This document shows positions 17,052-25,515 of a stretch of 64,000 bases of DNA, one piece after another. The notes below the pieces were generated by a model that was given only the letters and a program-made list of their open reading frames with translations, did no database searches and was not told the DNA's origin. Positions within the stretch are counted from its first letter, which is position 1. Each line of letters starts with the position of its first letter. Source of the stretch: Terrilactibacillus tamarindi (GTDB taxonomy: Bacteria; Bacillota; Bacilli; Bacillales; Sporolactobacillaceae). The stretch lies in contig NZ_WNHB01000012.1 of NCBI RefSeq assembly GCF_009718825.1, forward strand, positions 42,794 to 106,793. Direction: 5' to 3'. The translations under genes and the position numbers were made by a program.

Positions 17052-18038
17052 TTAATGTGCATGTCGAATCGGACGGTGATGTCTCCTTCGTTGCGTTTTT
17101 CTTTTTGCAAGTTTAGGAGTTTTGTTAGTTAATAATGTTATGGTTGATCCTGCTAGAATCAATACGATTCCGATAATGGTATTAATCGTTATGGCCTCGT
17201 GTATCAGGATTAAAGCAAAAATCGGTGATAAAGCAGGTTTAATAAAGAAGACCATTGATGCTGTTGTTACATTGGTTGCTTCCATAGCTAGGAAGTAAAA
17301 AGCAAATCCGAATCCGGTGACAAAAACGCCTACGTAAATTAAGCTAGGTAAACTATGCCAACTAATGCCATGAATGATGGGGATGTTACTAAACGTTTCA
17401 AGTCCATGGTTCGTGAGCCATGATGATACCAAGGGCACCCTTGAGATCAGCATGAGCACGAACATTTCGAGACTACCCATTAAAAAGCTGAAACTACTGA
17501 GGACAACGCCATCAAATCCGTTCTTCTTACTTCCTTTGCTACCGATAACACCATAAATCGCAAAAGCGAAAGCTGAGAGTAAAGCGAGTAATATACTTAA
17601 TGCATGACTTAATTGAAAAGGATTAATGATACAAACAATACCTATTAGACTAATCATTAATGATAACAAAACTTGTTTGGTTATTTTTTCGTTTAGTAGA
17701 AAATGGGCTAGAGGAATGATGAAGATTGGGTTACAACTAAAAAGGATGGCGACAATCGATGCTTTTCCGTAAATGATCGATATCTGAAATAAACTCATAC
17801 TTATAACAACCATAATTAATCCGGTTAAAGCAAAAAAAGTGAAATGACGTTTTTCAAGTGATACATTTCTCGCGCGCAAATGTTTAATCGCGAGTGGCAT
17901 TAATATTATAGATCCGATAAGAAAACGCATAAATGTAATCTGAATTGAGTTAAAATCATGTGCTGCTTGTTTTAAAGCGATTTCCATCGTACTAAATAAA
18001 ATCGCAGATAGAAAAATATAAATAAAACCTTTCTTCAT
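17052..18038 (-). CDS. EamA/DMT superfamily transporter
   Basis: A 328-residue permease with ten predicted helices in two EamA repeats (FIYIFLSAILFSTMEIALKQ at the N-terminus; VFFIKPALSPIFALILIHEA in the second repeat). An unusual very basic cytosolic tail (KRKTQRRRHHRPIRHAH) ends the protein. It is divergent from a LysR-family gene 300 bp away, which probably regulates it. Such pairs often export amino acids or metabolites; the substrate is not evident. Confidence 0.88.
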   Translation of the reverse strand: MKKGFIYIFLSAILFSTMEIALKQAAHDFNSIQITFMRFLIGSIILMPLAIKHLRARNVSLEKRHFTFFALTGLIMVVISMSLFQISIIYGKASIVAILFSCNPIFIIPLAHFLLNEKITKQVLLSLMISLIGIVCIINPFQLSHALSILLALLSAFAFAIYGVIGSKGSKKNGFDGVVLSSFSFLMGSLEMFVLMLISRVPLVSSWLTNHGLETFSNIPIIHGISWHSLPSLIYVGVFVTGFGFAFYFLAMEATNVTTASMVFFIKPALSPIFALILIHEAITINTIIGIVLILAGSTITLLTNKTPKLAKRKTQRRRHHRPIRHAH

Positions 18039-18337
18039 TTTCTAATTCATCTCCAAATGTCTCGTCAAAGTTGTGAATGTAAATGCATAAAGCAAAGTAA
18101 CATGAGATTAATTGCCTCGCTATGATTAGAATTCTTCCTCACATCTAGTTGCATTCATTCTTATAGTATTAGTATAATGATTCACAAAGTATATTTAAAA
18201 TATCTATAAAGTATCGAAGTATACGAAAAGAATATGTGAGTATGACTAAACAAAAGTTATTGATCAACTATTAGACTCACTCTTTAACAATTATACTCTG
18301 TTAATCAACCTTTAATAAGATCTAGGAGATGTCTGGT

Positions 18338-19255
18338 GTGGATATTCGGCAATTAAAATATTTTTTAGCGGTGTCTGAAGAACAACAAATCACAGCAGCA
18401 GCAAAAAAGTTACACATTTCGCAACCACCATTAAGTCATCAAATTAAGCTATTAGAAGAAGAATTAAACGTTCAATTATTTGAGAGAGGGAGTCGAAATG
18501 TACAGCTGACTGAAGCGGGAACCATTTTAAGACACCGAGCGGAGGAAATACTTGAACTCATTAAGTTAACTATCAAGGAATTAAACGATGTTAATGAGGG
18601 AATACATGGCACATTAAGTATTGGAACCGTTGCCTCTTCTTATTCTACCGTCATCCCCGAACGATTAAGTTCCTTTCATGATAAGTATCCCAATGTTAAT
18701 TTTCAAATTTGGGAAGGGGATACCTATCGAATAACCGAGTTATTAGACAATGGTGTCATTGAGTTTGGATTTATTCGGACACCCTATAATACAGAACATT
18801 ATGACTCACTCGTTCTGCCTCACAAAGCCCACAACGATCCGATGATTGCCGTTGTAAATGATAATCACAATTTTTTATCGGAAATAGATGTCGATGTCAT
18901 ATCACTTTCCGCAATGAAAGGTAAACCGATTATTATTCATCGAAGATATGAAGAAAGATTAGTTAAAGCATGTAAAAAGCAGACATTTAAGCCAGATATG
19001 GTTTGCGTTAGTGACGACATTAGGTCTATGTTGACAATGGCAGATGCAGGTCTAGGTATCGCCATTGTTCCGAAATCGACGATACATTTGGTGGCGAATG
19101 ATCATTTGATTTATAAAGAAATTAATGAACCCAGCTTAGAGACAACGGTAGCCCTTATTTGGGTTAGAAATCGGTACTTATCAGCAACCGCACGTCACTT
19201 CATTGCTAAATTTTCCGCATGGAAGGATCAAATGGAAGAGGATAACCAATTTTAG
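18338..19255 (+). CDS. LysR-family transcriptional regulator
   Basis: A 305-residue LTTR: N-terminal winged HTH (VDIRQLKYFLAVSEE, then AAKKLHISQPPLSHQIK) and a periplasmic-binding-like effector domain. GTG at 18338 is chosen; an ATG nine bases earlier directly abuts the TAGGAG site and would add an atypical MSG. Divergent from the DMT transporter, the usual LysR layout. Three AAGTAT motifs near 18190-18230 in the shared intergenic region could be part of the binding site, but no clean T-N11-A box was chosen. Confidence 0.9.
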   Translation: MDIRQLKYFLAVSEEQQITAAAKKLHISQPPLSHQIKLLEEELNVQLFERGSRNVQLTEAGTILRHRAEEILELIKLTIKELNDVNEGIHGTLSIGTVASSYSTVIPERLSSFHDKYPNVNFQIWEGDTYRITELLDNGVIEFGFIRTPYNTEHYDSLVLPHKAHNDPMIAVVNDNHNFLSEIDVDVISLSAMKGKPIIIHRRYEERLVKACKKQTFKPDMVCVSDDIRSMLTMADAGLGIAIVPKSTIHLVANDHLIYKEINEPSLETTVALIWVRNRYLSATARHFIAKFSAWKDQMEEDNQF

Positions 19256-19324
19256 ATCAACTGGAGATTTTTGTTCTCACCTATATTTACCAATAGGATA
19301 AGTAGAGTCATAACTTAAAAGAAG

Positions 19325-19372
19325 AAAAAGGTGGCTTCCCAAGATTAAAAAAATGGGGACGTCACCTTTTTT
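19325..19372 (+). terminator. Terminator after LysR gene
   Basis: AAAGGTG and TTCCCA pair with TGGGGA and TCACCTTT around an internal loop, followed by T6. Confidence 0.6.
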
Positions 19373-19422
19373 ATTGTAAAATTAATCGAATTCTAAGTTA
19401 TATGTCATGCGTGTATTTGATT

Positions 19423-19581
19423 TTTATCCCGACTTAACGGCAAGTAAAGACCCCCCACCTCAAGATTCTGAGTAGTCAAAGAAGATAGGTGGGGGATCAA
19501 CTGCCCGTAAAGGTCCGATTGGTTCAGCTAACCATGAGTGGGGGATGAAGAAAACCCCCACTCATGGAAGTTTCACTTTAT
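19423..19581 (+). repeat. TTTAT-flanked palindromic element, copy 2 (full length)
   Basis: Same ends and internal hairpins as copy 1. The right-hand stem is CCATGAGTGGGGG / CCCCCACTCATGG: the C-to-G change relative to copy 1 is compensated on the other arm. It lies between two genes, 21 bp after which the deaminase stop codon occurs on the opposite strand. Confidence 0.9.
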
Positions 19582-19601
19582 CTATTTAATCTTCAAAACT
19601 C

Positions 19602-20936
19602 TCATTTTAAATTGGCTCGTTTTAGTAGGTTTTGCATCGTCTTATTTGATTCGCTTAAGGTTAAGGCTTTATCAATGGTTTTCATGATGTGATTTTCCAT
19701 GACGATTTTTCCATCAATGATCGTTGTTTCCACATCCGCTCTCGTTGCAGAATAGACGATACGTGAGATAGGATCCACATCAAACGATGGATAGGTATGA
19801 AATTGGTTAAGATCTAAAATGGCTAAGTCTGCTTTCTTACCGACCTCAAGACTTCCTATTTCATCACTCATACCTACAGCTTTTGCTCCGCCTATAGTTG
19901 CCATTTGAAAAACTTCTTTTGCATTCATGACGGTTGGACCGTGATGGGGCTTATGAATCAGAGCCGCTAATCGCATTTCATTTAACATATTGAGGTTATT
20001 ATTACATGGTGCTCCATCTGCTCCTAGACTTAATGTAATACCCTCTTGGTGCATATGTGGAATATCAGCGATCCCAGACGCTAATTTTAGGTTTGAACCA
20101 GGACAATGACTGACATTGACTCCTCGTTCTCGAATGATTTCTTTTTCCTCATCATTAAGCCAAATGCAATGGGCTAAAATGAGTCGCTCGTTGGCCAGTC
20201 CAATGTGGTCAAGATATACAACGTTACGCATGCCTGTCTCTGCTTCAACGATTTCGATTTCTCCCTTATTTTCTGAGGCATGAGTATGTACTTTCACTTG
20301 ATAGTGATCCGATAGCGAAGAGACTTCTTTTAATAATTCTTCTGTGCATGATATGACAAAACGTGGTGTGAAAGCATATTGAATCCGTCCCTGATCGTGT
20401 CCGTGCCATTTTTCAAGAAGATCAACACTCTGTTGAATGGAATCAGCCGTGTTCTCTTGCAGTCCAAAAGGAACTTCATCTCCTTTATCCATCATAACTT
20501 TACCTGAAATGGCTCTCATTCCACTTTGGCTAATGGCTTGAAATGCAAAGTCTGTATGATGGACTGTTTCCATATCAACGATGGTTGTTGTACCGCTCTC
20601 AATCATCTCACCTAAACCTAGCATGGCAGAATAATAGATAGATTCTTCATTATGAGCCGCCTCAAGTGGCCAAATGCGTTTTTTTAACCAATCAAGTAAT
20701 TCTAGGTCATCTCCTTTTCCACGAAAGAGCGTTTGGCAAAGATGGATATGAGTTTGAACAAAACCAGGTATGACTGTACGGTGAGTGGCATCAATAATTT
20801 TATCCACCGAATTTGTACTTAGATTGGGCGCGATGGCTTCAATTCGGTCGTTGTTTATTAGAATATCGCCAATAAAAATATCATCATTTTGATTCATTGT
20901 AATGATCTCAGCATGTTTAATTAATATTTTCCCCAT
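19602..20936 (-). CDS. Amidohydrolase, COG0402 purine-type deaminase (5'-deoxyadenosine deaminase-like)
   Basis: A 444-residue TIM-barrel metal-dependent deaminase. Metal and catalytic residues are visible as VQTHIHLCQTLFRG, HTHASE, LILAHCIWL and SLGADGAPCNNNLN; it also has PGFVQTH before the barrel and a C-terminal DGKIVMEN strand. Closest in feel to Firmicutes 5'-deoxyadenosine/MTA/SAH deaminases, but the family also contains guanine and 8-oxoguanine deaminases. ATG at 20936 follows GGAGG; an earlier in-frame ATG overlaps that site. Transcription is controlled by a variant purine riboswitch (21044-21147) arranged as an ON switch, which favours a purine base or nucleoside as substrate. Confidence 0.88.
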   Translation of the reverse strand: MGKILIKHAEIITMNQNDDIFIGDILINNDRIEAIAPNLSTNSVDKIIDATHRTVIPGFVQTHIHLCQTLFRGKGDDLELLDWLKKRIWPLEAAHNEESIYYSAMLGLGEMIESGTTTIVDMETVHHTDFAFQAISQSGMRAISGKVMMDKGDEVPFGLQENTADSIQQSVDLLEKWHGHDQGRIQYAFTPRFVISCTEELLKEVSSLSDHYQVKVHTHASENKGEIEIVEAETGMRNVVYLDHIGLANERLILAHCIWLNDEEKEIIRERGVNVSHCPGSNLKLASGIADIPHMHQEGITLSLGADGAPCNNNLNMLNEMRLAALIHKPHHGPTVMNAKEVFQMATIGGAKAVGMSDEIGSLEVGKKADLAILDLNQFHTYPSFDVDPISRIVYSATRADVETTIIDGKIVMENHIMKTIDKALTLSESNKTMQNLLKRANLK

Positions 20937-21043
20937 TAAAAAATCCTCCATTTTTTAGTGTAAGGTCATTAATGTATAGTATATTCATGAACGTCGTGAT
21001 AAAGAGTCATTTTACTCTATTTACGAAAAACATAGCTAAAAAT

Positions 21044-21087
21044 AAAAAAATAAGCTACGAAAATATGCGGCGCGCATATTCCGTAGC
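21044..21087 (-). terminator. Terminator of the purine riboswitch expression platform
   Basis: On the minus strand GCTACGGAATATGCG pairs with CGCATATTTTCGTAGC around a CGC loop, followed by TTATTTTTTT. Its 5' arm begins inside the aptamer (J3/1 and P1 3' strand), making aptamer and terminator mutually exclusive. Confidence 0.85.
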
Positions 21088-21147
21088 CAGGAATTATCGG
21101 TTCCTTAGTAGAGACCCTTAAACCATAACTTTAAGGTTATACGAAAC
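21044..21147 (-). ncRNA. Purine riboswitch (variant pocket) with overlapping terminator, predicted ON switch
   Basis: Read on the minus strand: P1 GTTTCG, J1/2 TATAA, P2 CCTTAAA / TTTAAGG with loop GTTATGG, J2/3 GTCTCTAC, P3 with loop CCGATAA, then GGCTACGGAAT closing P1. The two conserved loops and the three-way junction identify the purine class. The C in the CTA of J3/1 corresponds to C74, the 6-oxo-purine (guanine) type. Departures from the guanine consensus are GTCTCTAC for GTTTCTAC, CCGATAA for CCGTAAA, and G (or a deletion) where A73 normally precedes CTAC. A terminator stem reuses the J3/1 and P1 3' strand, so ligand binding should block termination. Confidence 0.9.
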
Positions 21148-21206
21148 AGAAGGTGTGAAGTTTTACAATTATTATATTAAAGGGTAAGTAAAGAAGGTGC
21201 AAGTTT

Positions 21207-21227
21207 TATGTAAGATAATCTTACATA
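21207..21227. promoter_or_regulatory. Perfect 21-bp palindrome, candidate operator
   Basis: Ten-base arms TATGTAAGAT and ATCTTACATA around a single A. On the minus strand it lies directly upstream of a likely promoter for the riboswitch transcript (TTGCAC, 17 bases, TAATAT). The stretch from here to 21438 contains nothing else firm; TGATAGCGCTTATT at 21403-21416 weakly resembles a CcpA cre site. Confidence 0.45.
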
Positions 21228-21438
21228 CTTTTTTAGTTGTACGTTGTTTGGCGTTAGGAAAGCTCACAAACCAAGGTTGGTACTGCTTTTAATCTCAAAC
21301 ACCATTATTAAGTATACAGAATGGCTTACTCAAAAAGCAATGATTAGAAACGGAAGTTCCGACCAATATTGCGGTATTTTAAGATAAATTCATTTATAAT
21401 AATGATAGCGCTTATTTATAATACGAGGGGGAAATAAG

Positions 21439-22431
21439 ATGAGATTTGCTACTGTTGGAACAAGTACCATTACTGATTCATTTATTGAAGCAGCAAAAAT
21501 GAGTCAACAATTAACATTAACAGGTGTTTATTCACGATCAATAGACAAAGCAAAGGAAATGGCTAACCGACATGGTGCTACCCATGTTTTTACTGATCTA
21601 GATGAAATGGCTGAAAGTGATACATTTGACATTGTCTATATTGCTTCTCCAAATAATCTTCATTTTGAACAATCGGTCCAATTCTTAAGACAAGGCAAAC
21701 ATGTTATTTGTGAAAAACCATTTTTTTCAACACTAAGGGAATTTCATGAAGCCTACCGGGTAGCTGATGAGCACAATGTTTACTTATTTGAAGCGATACG
21801 AAATATTCAAACGCCCATATTCAAACGTTTAAAGGAAAACTTACATAAGGTAGGGCAAATTCGTAACGCAACAATCCAAGTCCAGCAATATTCATCAAGA
21901 TATGACAAGCTTTTAAAAGGTGAGGTTACAAATGTTTTTTCACCTCAATTTTCAGGTGGTGCATTGATGGATATGGGGGTTTACCCATTGTATCTTGCTG
22001 TAGGTTTATTTGGGAAACCAATGGAGTCTCATTATTATCCGACGATGCTCGAGACCGGAGTGGATGGTAGTGGAACACTTGTATTGAAATATCATGATTA
22101 CGTTTGCCAAGTCATTTGCTCCAAAATCACACACTCATCGAACCCTTCAGAAATTAATGGTGAGAAGGGAGTTTTTACTTTTAATAATGCTTCAAGTTTA
22201 AAAACGTTAAACTATACCGATCTAAAATCTCGACAAATTGAAAACTATCATATTGATCAATATGAAAATGATAAAGTATATGAAATTCAGACCTTTACAG
22301 ATATCATCAATCAAAGTGACAGGTCTAGATACATGGAATTAAGAAGGTTAAGTGAGGTTGTGTTAGGCATATTGGAAGAATCAAGGAGACAGAACCAAAT
22401 TAAATTCCCAGCAGATCTTAAAAGATTTTAA
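21439..22431 (+). CDS. Gfo/Idh/MocA family NAD(P)-dependent oxidoreductase
   Basis: A 330-residue protein with an N-terminal Rossmann domain (RFATVGTSTITDSFIEAA), the strand IASPNNLHFEQ, the family signature CEKPFFS with its catalytic lysine, and a C-terminal alpha/beta substrate domain (GGALMDMGVYPLYLAVGLFG). It probably oxidises or reduces a sugar, inositol or bile-pigment-like substrate; the exact one cannot be told. GGGGG-type site before ATG. Monocistronic. Confidence 0.92.
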   Translation: MRFATVGTSTITDSFIEAAKMSQQLTLTGVYSRSIDKAKEMANRHGATHVFTDLDEMAESDTFDIVYIASPNNLHFEQSVQFLRQGKHVICEKPFFSTLREFHEAYRVADEHNVYLFEAIRNIQTPIFKRLKENLHKVGQIRNATIQVQQYSSRYDKLLKGEVTNVFSPQFSGGALMDMGVYPLYLAVGLFGKPMESHYYPTMLETGVDGSGTLVLKYHDYVCQVICSKITHSSNPSEINGEKGVFTFNNASSLKTLNYTDLKSRQIENYHIDQYENDKVYEIQTFTDIINQSDRSRYMELRRLSEVVLGILEESRRQNQIKFPADLKRF

Positions 22432-22442
22432 AATACTATTAA

Positions 22443-22475
22443 AAAGCGTCCTATACAAAAAAGTATAGGACGCTT
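22443..22475. terminator. Terminator between oxidoreductase and LysM-3D genes
   Basis: Thirteen-bp perfect stem AAGCGTCCTATAC / GTATAGGACGCTT. The T run is on the minus strand, so it mainly serves the LysM-3D gene, though both convergent genes end here. Confidence 0.8.
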
Positions 22476-22497
22476 AAGCTATTTAAGCTATATTTAT

Positions 22498-23067
22498 TTA
22501 TTTGTAATACACTTTAATAGTGACTGTTCTGCGACCCCATTGAATGGCTTTTTTGTACGTTGGAACATAGAGATCAATGATATTTTTGTTACGATGCATG
22601 GCACCACCCGTATCACCAGCAACGGCCGTACCGTAACCTGGAACATAAACTTTTGAACCAAGAGGGATGAGCTTAGGGTTAACTGAGATAACTTTTGTAT
22701 TTGGATGTTTTCTTAAGTTGATACCTGTTGCCGTAATTCCTCTTCCGCCTGCACTCTTAATTGTATAGGCTGTACTGCTCACTCGAATGGTTCTGTATTT
22801 TTTGCTGCTGACCTTTTTGCTCGTCGTTTTCTTCTTAGCAGCTGGTTTAGATCCTGAAACTTTAAGTTTTTGATGTATTTTAATTCTATCTGATTTCAAG
22901 TGATTCCAAGATTTTAATTGACTAATAGAAACATGATATTTTTTTGATATTTTCCAGAGACTATCTCCACTTTTAACTGTATATGTATTCGTTTGGGCAA
23001 AAGCACCAGTAGAAAAGCCAAGAGATAAGACAACGACAGTTCCTAACGATAAAATAAATTTTTTCAA
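22498..23067 (-). CDS. Secreted LysM and 3D-domain protein (YocH/peptidoglycan-binding type)
   Basis: A 189-residue exported protein: signal peptide with an AFAQT cleavage region, one LysM repeat (YTVKSGDSLWKISKKYHVSI), a Lys/Ser-rich linker, and a C-terminal 3D domain with the three aspartates seen in VAGDTGGAM and NIIDLYV. The 3D domain is related to the MltA lytic transglycosylase fold. In B. subtilis, YocH-type proteins are cell-wall hydrolases or amidase-like enzymes under WalKR; no good WalR box was found here. TTG start with a GGGAG site. Confidence 0.92.
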   Translation of the reverse strand: MKKFILSLGTVVVLSLGFSTGAFAQTNTYTVKSGDSLWKISKKYHVSISQLKSWNHLKSDRIKIHQKLKVSGSKPAAKKKTTSKKVSSKKYRTIRVSSTAYTIKSAGGRGITATGINLRKHPNTKVISVNPKLIPLGSKVYVPGYGTAVAGDTGGAMHRNKNIIDLYVPTYKKAIQWGRRTVTIKVYYK

Positions 23068-23589
23068 ATTCCCGTCTCCCTTTATCTTTTTCTCGTTGAC
23101 TCTACTTTACCAAGAGAATATGACAGGTTCATTTCATAGATTTGCTAATTACATTACAAAAATATTGTCGTTTGTAACAAAACGATTAAATTAGTGAGTT
23201 ATGTTAAGAGTATATTAAAAAAGGGAAAAGATGGCATAGGTTTGTATAAGAATAATTGAAACATTTAACAATAAAACATGATTATTATTTAGTACCTTGC
23301 ATTAATCAGTAGCATGTCAATCAGTAAGTCAATTATCATGAAGACTGACATCTCTGGCTTAAAAAAGTGATTATCTATTCATCCAACTATTATTTACATG
23401 AAAAGGCGATTAAGTCTTTTCTTTTTTTGTTAGTAAATGAGCCAAATGTATTATCAAAAAGTATAGGTGAAACATCGTCGGATTTTGAATTAGAGCCTCA
23501 TCTAAAGGGTTGAACCTTATCTTATTTGTCTATACTTATGTGAGAAGTTGTTTAAAAGTGGGTAAGTGTATTCAAAAGGAGGGGTTTAG
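23068..23589. other. Intergenic region between LysM-3D and YhfW genes
   Basis: Over 500 bp of AT-rich divergent promoter region. No small gene, RNA family or repeat was recognised. Confidence 0.4.
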
Positions 23590-25110
23590 ATGTCTGAAAA
23601 TGGACCATTACCTGATGATCAATTAACAAGTTTTTGGTTAGAAACTTGTCCTATACCGAGTTTCGCATCTCTAAAAGAAGATAGACAGGCCGATGTAACC
23701 GTTGTTGGTGGTGGGATAAGCGGGGTTTTGACCGCCTATCGATTAGCAAAAGAAGGGGTTAAGGTTGCTCTTTTAGAAGCCAATCAATTACTCCACGGTA
23801 CCACAGGACATACAACAGCTAAAGTGACGGCCCAACATGGTCTTATCTATGATGAATTTATCCAGCATTTTGGTATCGAGAAAACAAAACAATATGTTGA
23901 TTCTAATTTTGAAGCTATGAATTGGATCAAAGACATGATTAAGACAGATCAAATTGAATGTGATTACCAAGAACAAGATGCTATAATTTATGCCACAACG
24001 AAAAAAACAGAAGAACGATTAAAGAAAGAGTATGAGGCTTATCAAAAATTAGGTATTGAATGTGAGTGGCTTACCGCACTGCCTATTCGAGTTCCAGTCA
24101 TTGCAGCATTGAATATGAAAAACCAAATGCAATTTCATCCAATTAAATTTCTCGTACATATGATTCAAGAAATTAAAAAGTTTGGCGGCCTTATTTTTGA
24201 AAATACGGTTGTTAAAAGTGTTGAAACAAAACCTTCAATAAAAGTGAAAACACAGTCAGGTTTCGAAATGGCTTCCGATAAAGTTGTATTCTGCACGCAC
24301 TATCCTTATTTTGTTAAAGGACAATATTTTGCCAAATTATTTCCTTATCGATCTTATTTAGTTGCGACGAAAGTAAGCGAAGAGTATCCAGGGGGGATGT
24401 ACTGGACTCCGGATGATGGGACCAGGTCAATACGTTCAACGACTCATGCCGGAAATACCGTTGTATTCTTTGGAGGAGATGGTCATAAAGCGGGGCAGGA
24501 TGATGCTCATCGAATGCATTATGATAATCTTCTCGACTTCGGAAATACGGTATTTGATATTCAAGAAGAGTATCAAAGTTGGTCAGCTCAAGACCTTGAA
24601 TCTTTAGATAAGCTCCCTTACATTGGGTTAGTAAAATCTAACCAAGATAACCTTTATATTGAAACAGGGTATCGAAAATGGGGAATGACGCTTAGCACGG
24701 TGGCATCTAAAATCATCAGTGACCTTATATTAAAAAGAGATAATCCTTATAAAGATCTTTATAGCCCTGAACGGTTCTATGCTGACCCGTCTATCAAAAA
24801 AATTATCAAAGAAAATGCTAATGTAGCTGCAGAATTAATTAAAGGAAAAATGCCGAAGAAAACCATCACAATCGATGAGCTTCAACCTGGTGAAGGAGCC
24901 AATGTTGTCATCAATGGAGAAAAATGTGGGGCTTATAAAGACAAAGATGGTCAAGTTTCGATTGTTGATACAACCTGTACACATCTTAAATGTGAAGTAA
25001 AATGGAATAACCATGATAAAACGTGGGATTGCCCATGTCACGGATCACGATTTTCACCCTATGGAGATGTCATTGAAGGACCTGCAAAAAAACCGTTAAA
25101 TAAAAAATGA
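23590..25110 (+). CDS. yhfW: FAD-dependent oxidoreductase with C-terminal Rieske [2Fe-2S] domain (YhfW-like)
   Basis: A 506-residue fusion. Residues ~35-395 are a DAO-type FAD domain (TVVGGGISGVLTAYRLAKEG as the dinucleotide motif, TTGHTTAKVTAQHG). Residues ~425-506 are a Rieske domain with both ligand pairs, CTHLKC and CPCHGSRF, separated by 14 residues. The same architecture is that of B. subtilis YhfW. It is probably a cytosolic electron-transfer enzyme; the substrate is unknown. Start ATG follows AAAGGAGGGG. A strong terminator follows, so it stands alone. Confidence 0.92.
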   Translation: MSENGPLPDDQLTSFWLETCPIPSFASLKEDRQADVTVVGGGISGVLTAYRLAKEGVKVALLEANQLLHGTTGHTTAKVTAQHGLIYDEFIQHFGIEKTKQYVDSNFEAMNWIKDMIKTDQIECDYQEQDAIIYATTKKTEERLKKEYEAYQKLGIECEWLTALPIRVPVIAALNMKNQMQFHPIKFLVHMIQEIKKFGGLIFENTVVKSVETKPSIKVKTQSGFEMASDKVVFCTHYPYFVKGQYFAKLFPYRSYLVATKVSEEYPGGMYWTPDDGTRSIRSTTHAGNTVVFFGGDGHKAGQDDAHRMHYDNLLDFGNTVFDIQEEYQSWSAQDLESLDKLPYIGLVKSNQDNLYIETGYRKWGMTLSTVASKIISDLILKRDNPYKDLYSPERFYADPSIKKIIKENANVAAELIKGKMPKKTITIDELQPGEGANVVINGEKCGAYKDKDGQVSIVDTTCTHLKCEVKWNNHDKTWDCPCHGSRFSPYGDVIEGPAKKPLNKK

Positions 25111-25148
25111 TTTTTCAACATTCTAAATGGCCCACGTCATGAGATATG

Positions 25149-25194
25149 CACCCCAAAAATTAGACCTAAAAATCTAACTTTTGGGGTGTTTTTT
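25149..25194 (+). terminator. Terminator after yhfW
   Basis: CACCCCAAAA and TTAGA pair with TCTAA and TTTTGGGGTG around a short loop, followed by T6. Confidence 0.85.
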
Positions 25195-25396
25195 ATTTTG
25201 TCTCATTTTTTAAATTGGAAGCATGATAGTCGTTTTGAAAAATTTACATATAATCTTTTTCCAATCATAGACATGTTACAATAGAATTTGTTTTTAGTCC
25301 GCACGTTATAACATACAATAGAAAATGAAAGTTCCGGAACTGATTGAGTTTCGATATTGTTTGGTTGTACAGGAATTTAAAAGGATTATTAGTCTT

Positions 25397-25413
25397 CTAT
25401 TCTATTAGAATAG
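25397..25413. promoter_or_regulatory. Candidate operator upstream of UPF0718 permease
   Basis: CTATTCTATTAGAATAG is a 17-bp palindrome around one central base, about 100 bp before the permease start. It does not match the Zur consensus I know. Otherwise 25195-25515 shows no gene. Confidence 0.4.
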
Positions 25414-25515
25414 GAGAATGAAAAGTGTAAACCAATAGATTTTGGTCCATAGATAATTACACATGAAGTTTTAGGTTATATTGGACAAGTTTTCATAAGA
25501 TTGGGGAGAAACGTA

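Noticed and set aside
22498..23230. WalR box or c-di-AMP riboswitch before the LysM-3D gene
   Set aside because: TGTAAT and TGTTAC half sites are present but never at the N5 spacing of the WalR consensus, and no ydaO-type conserved blocks are visible.
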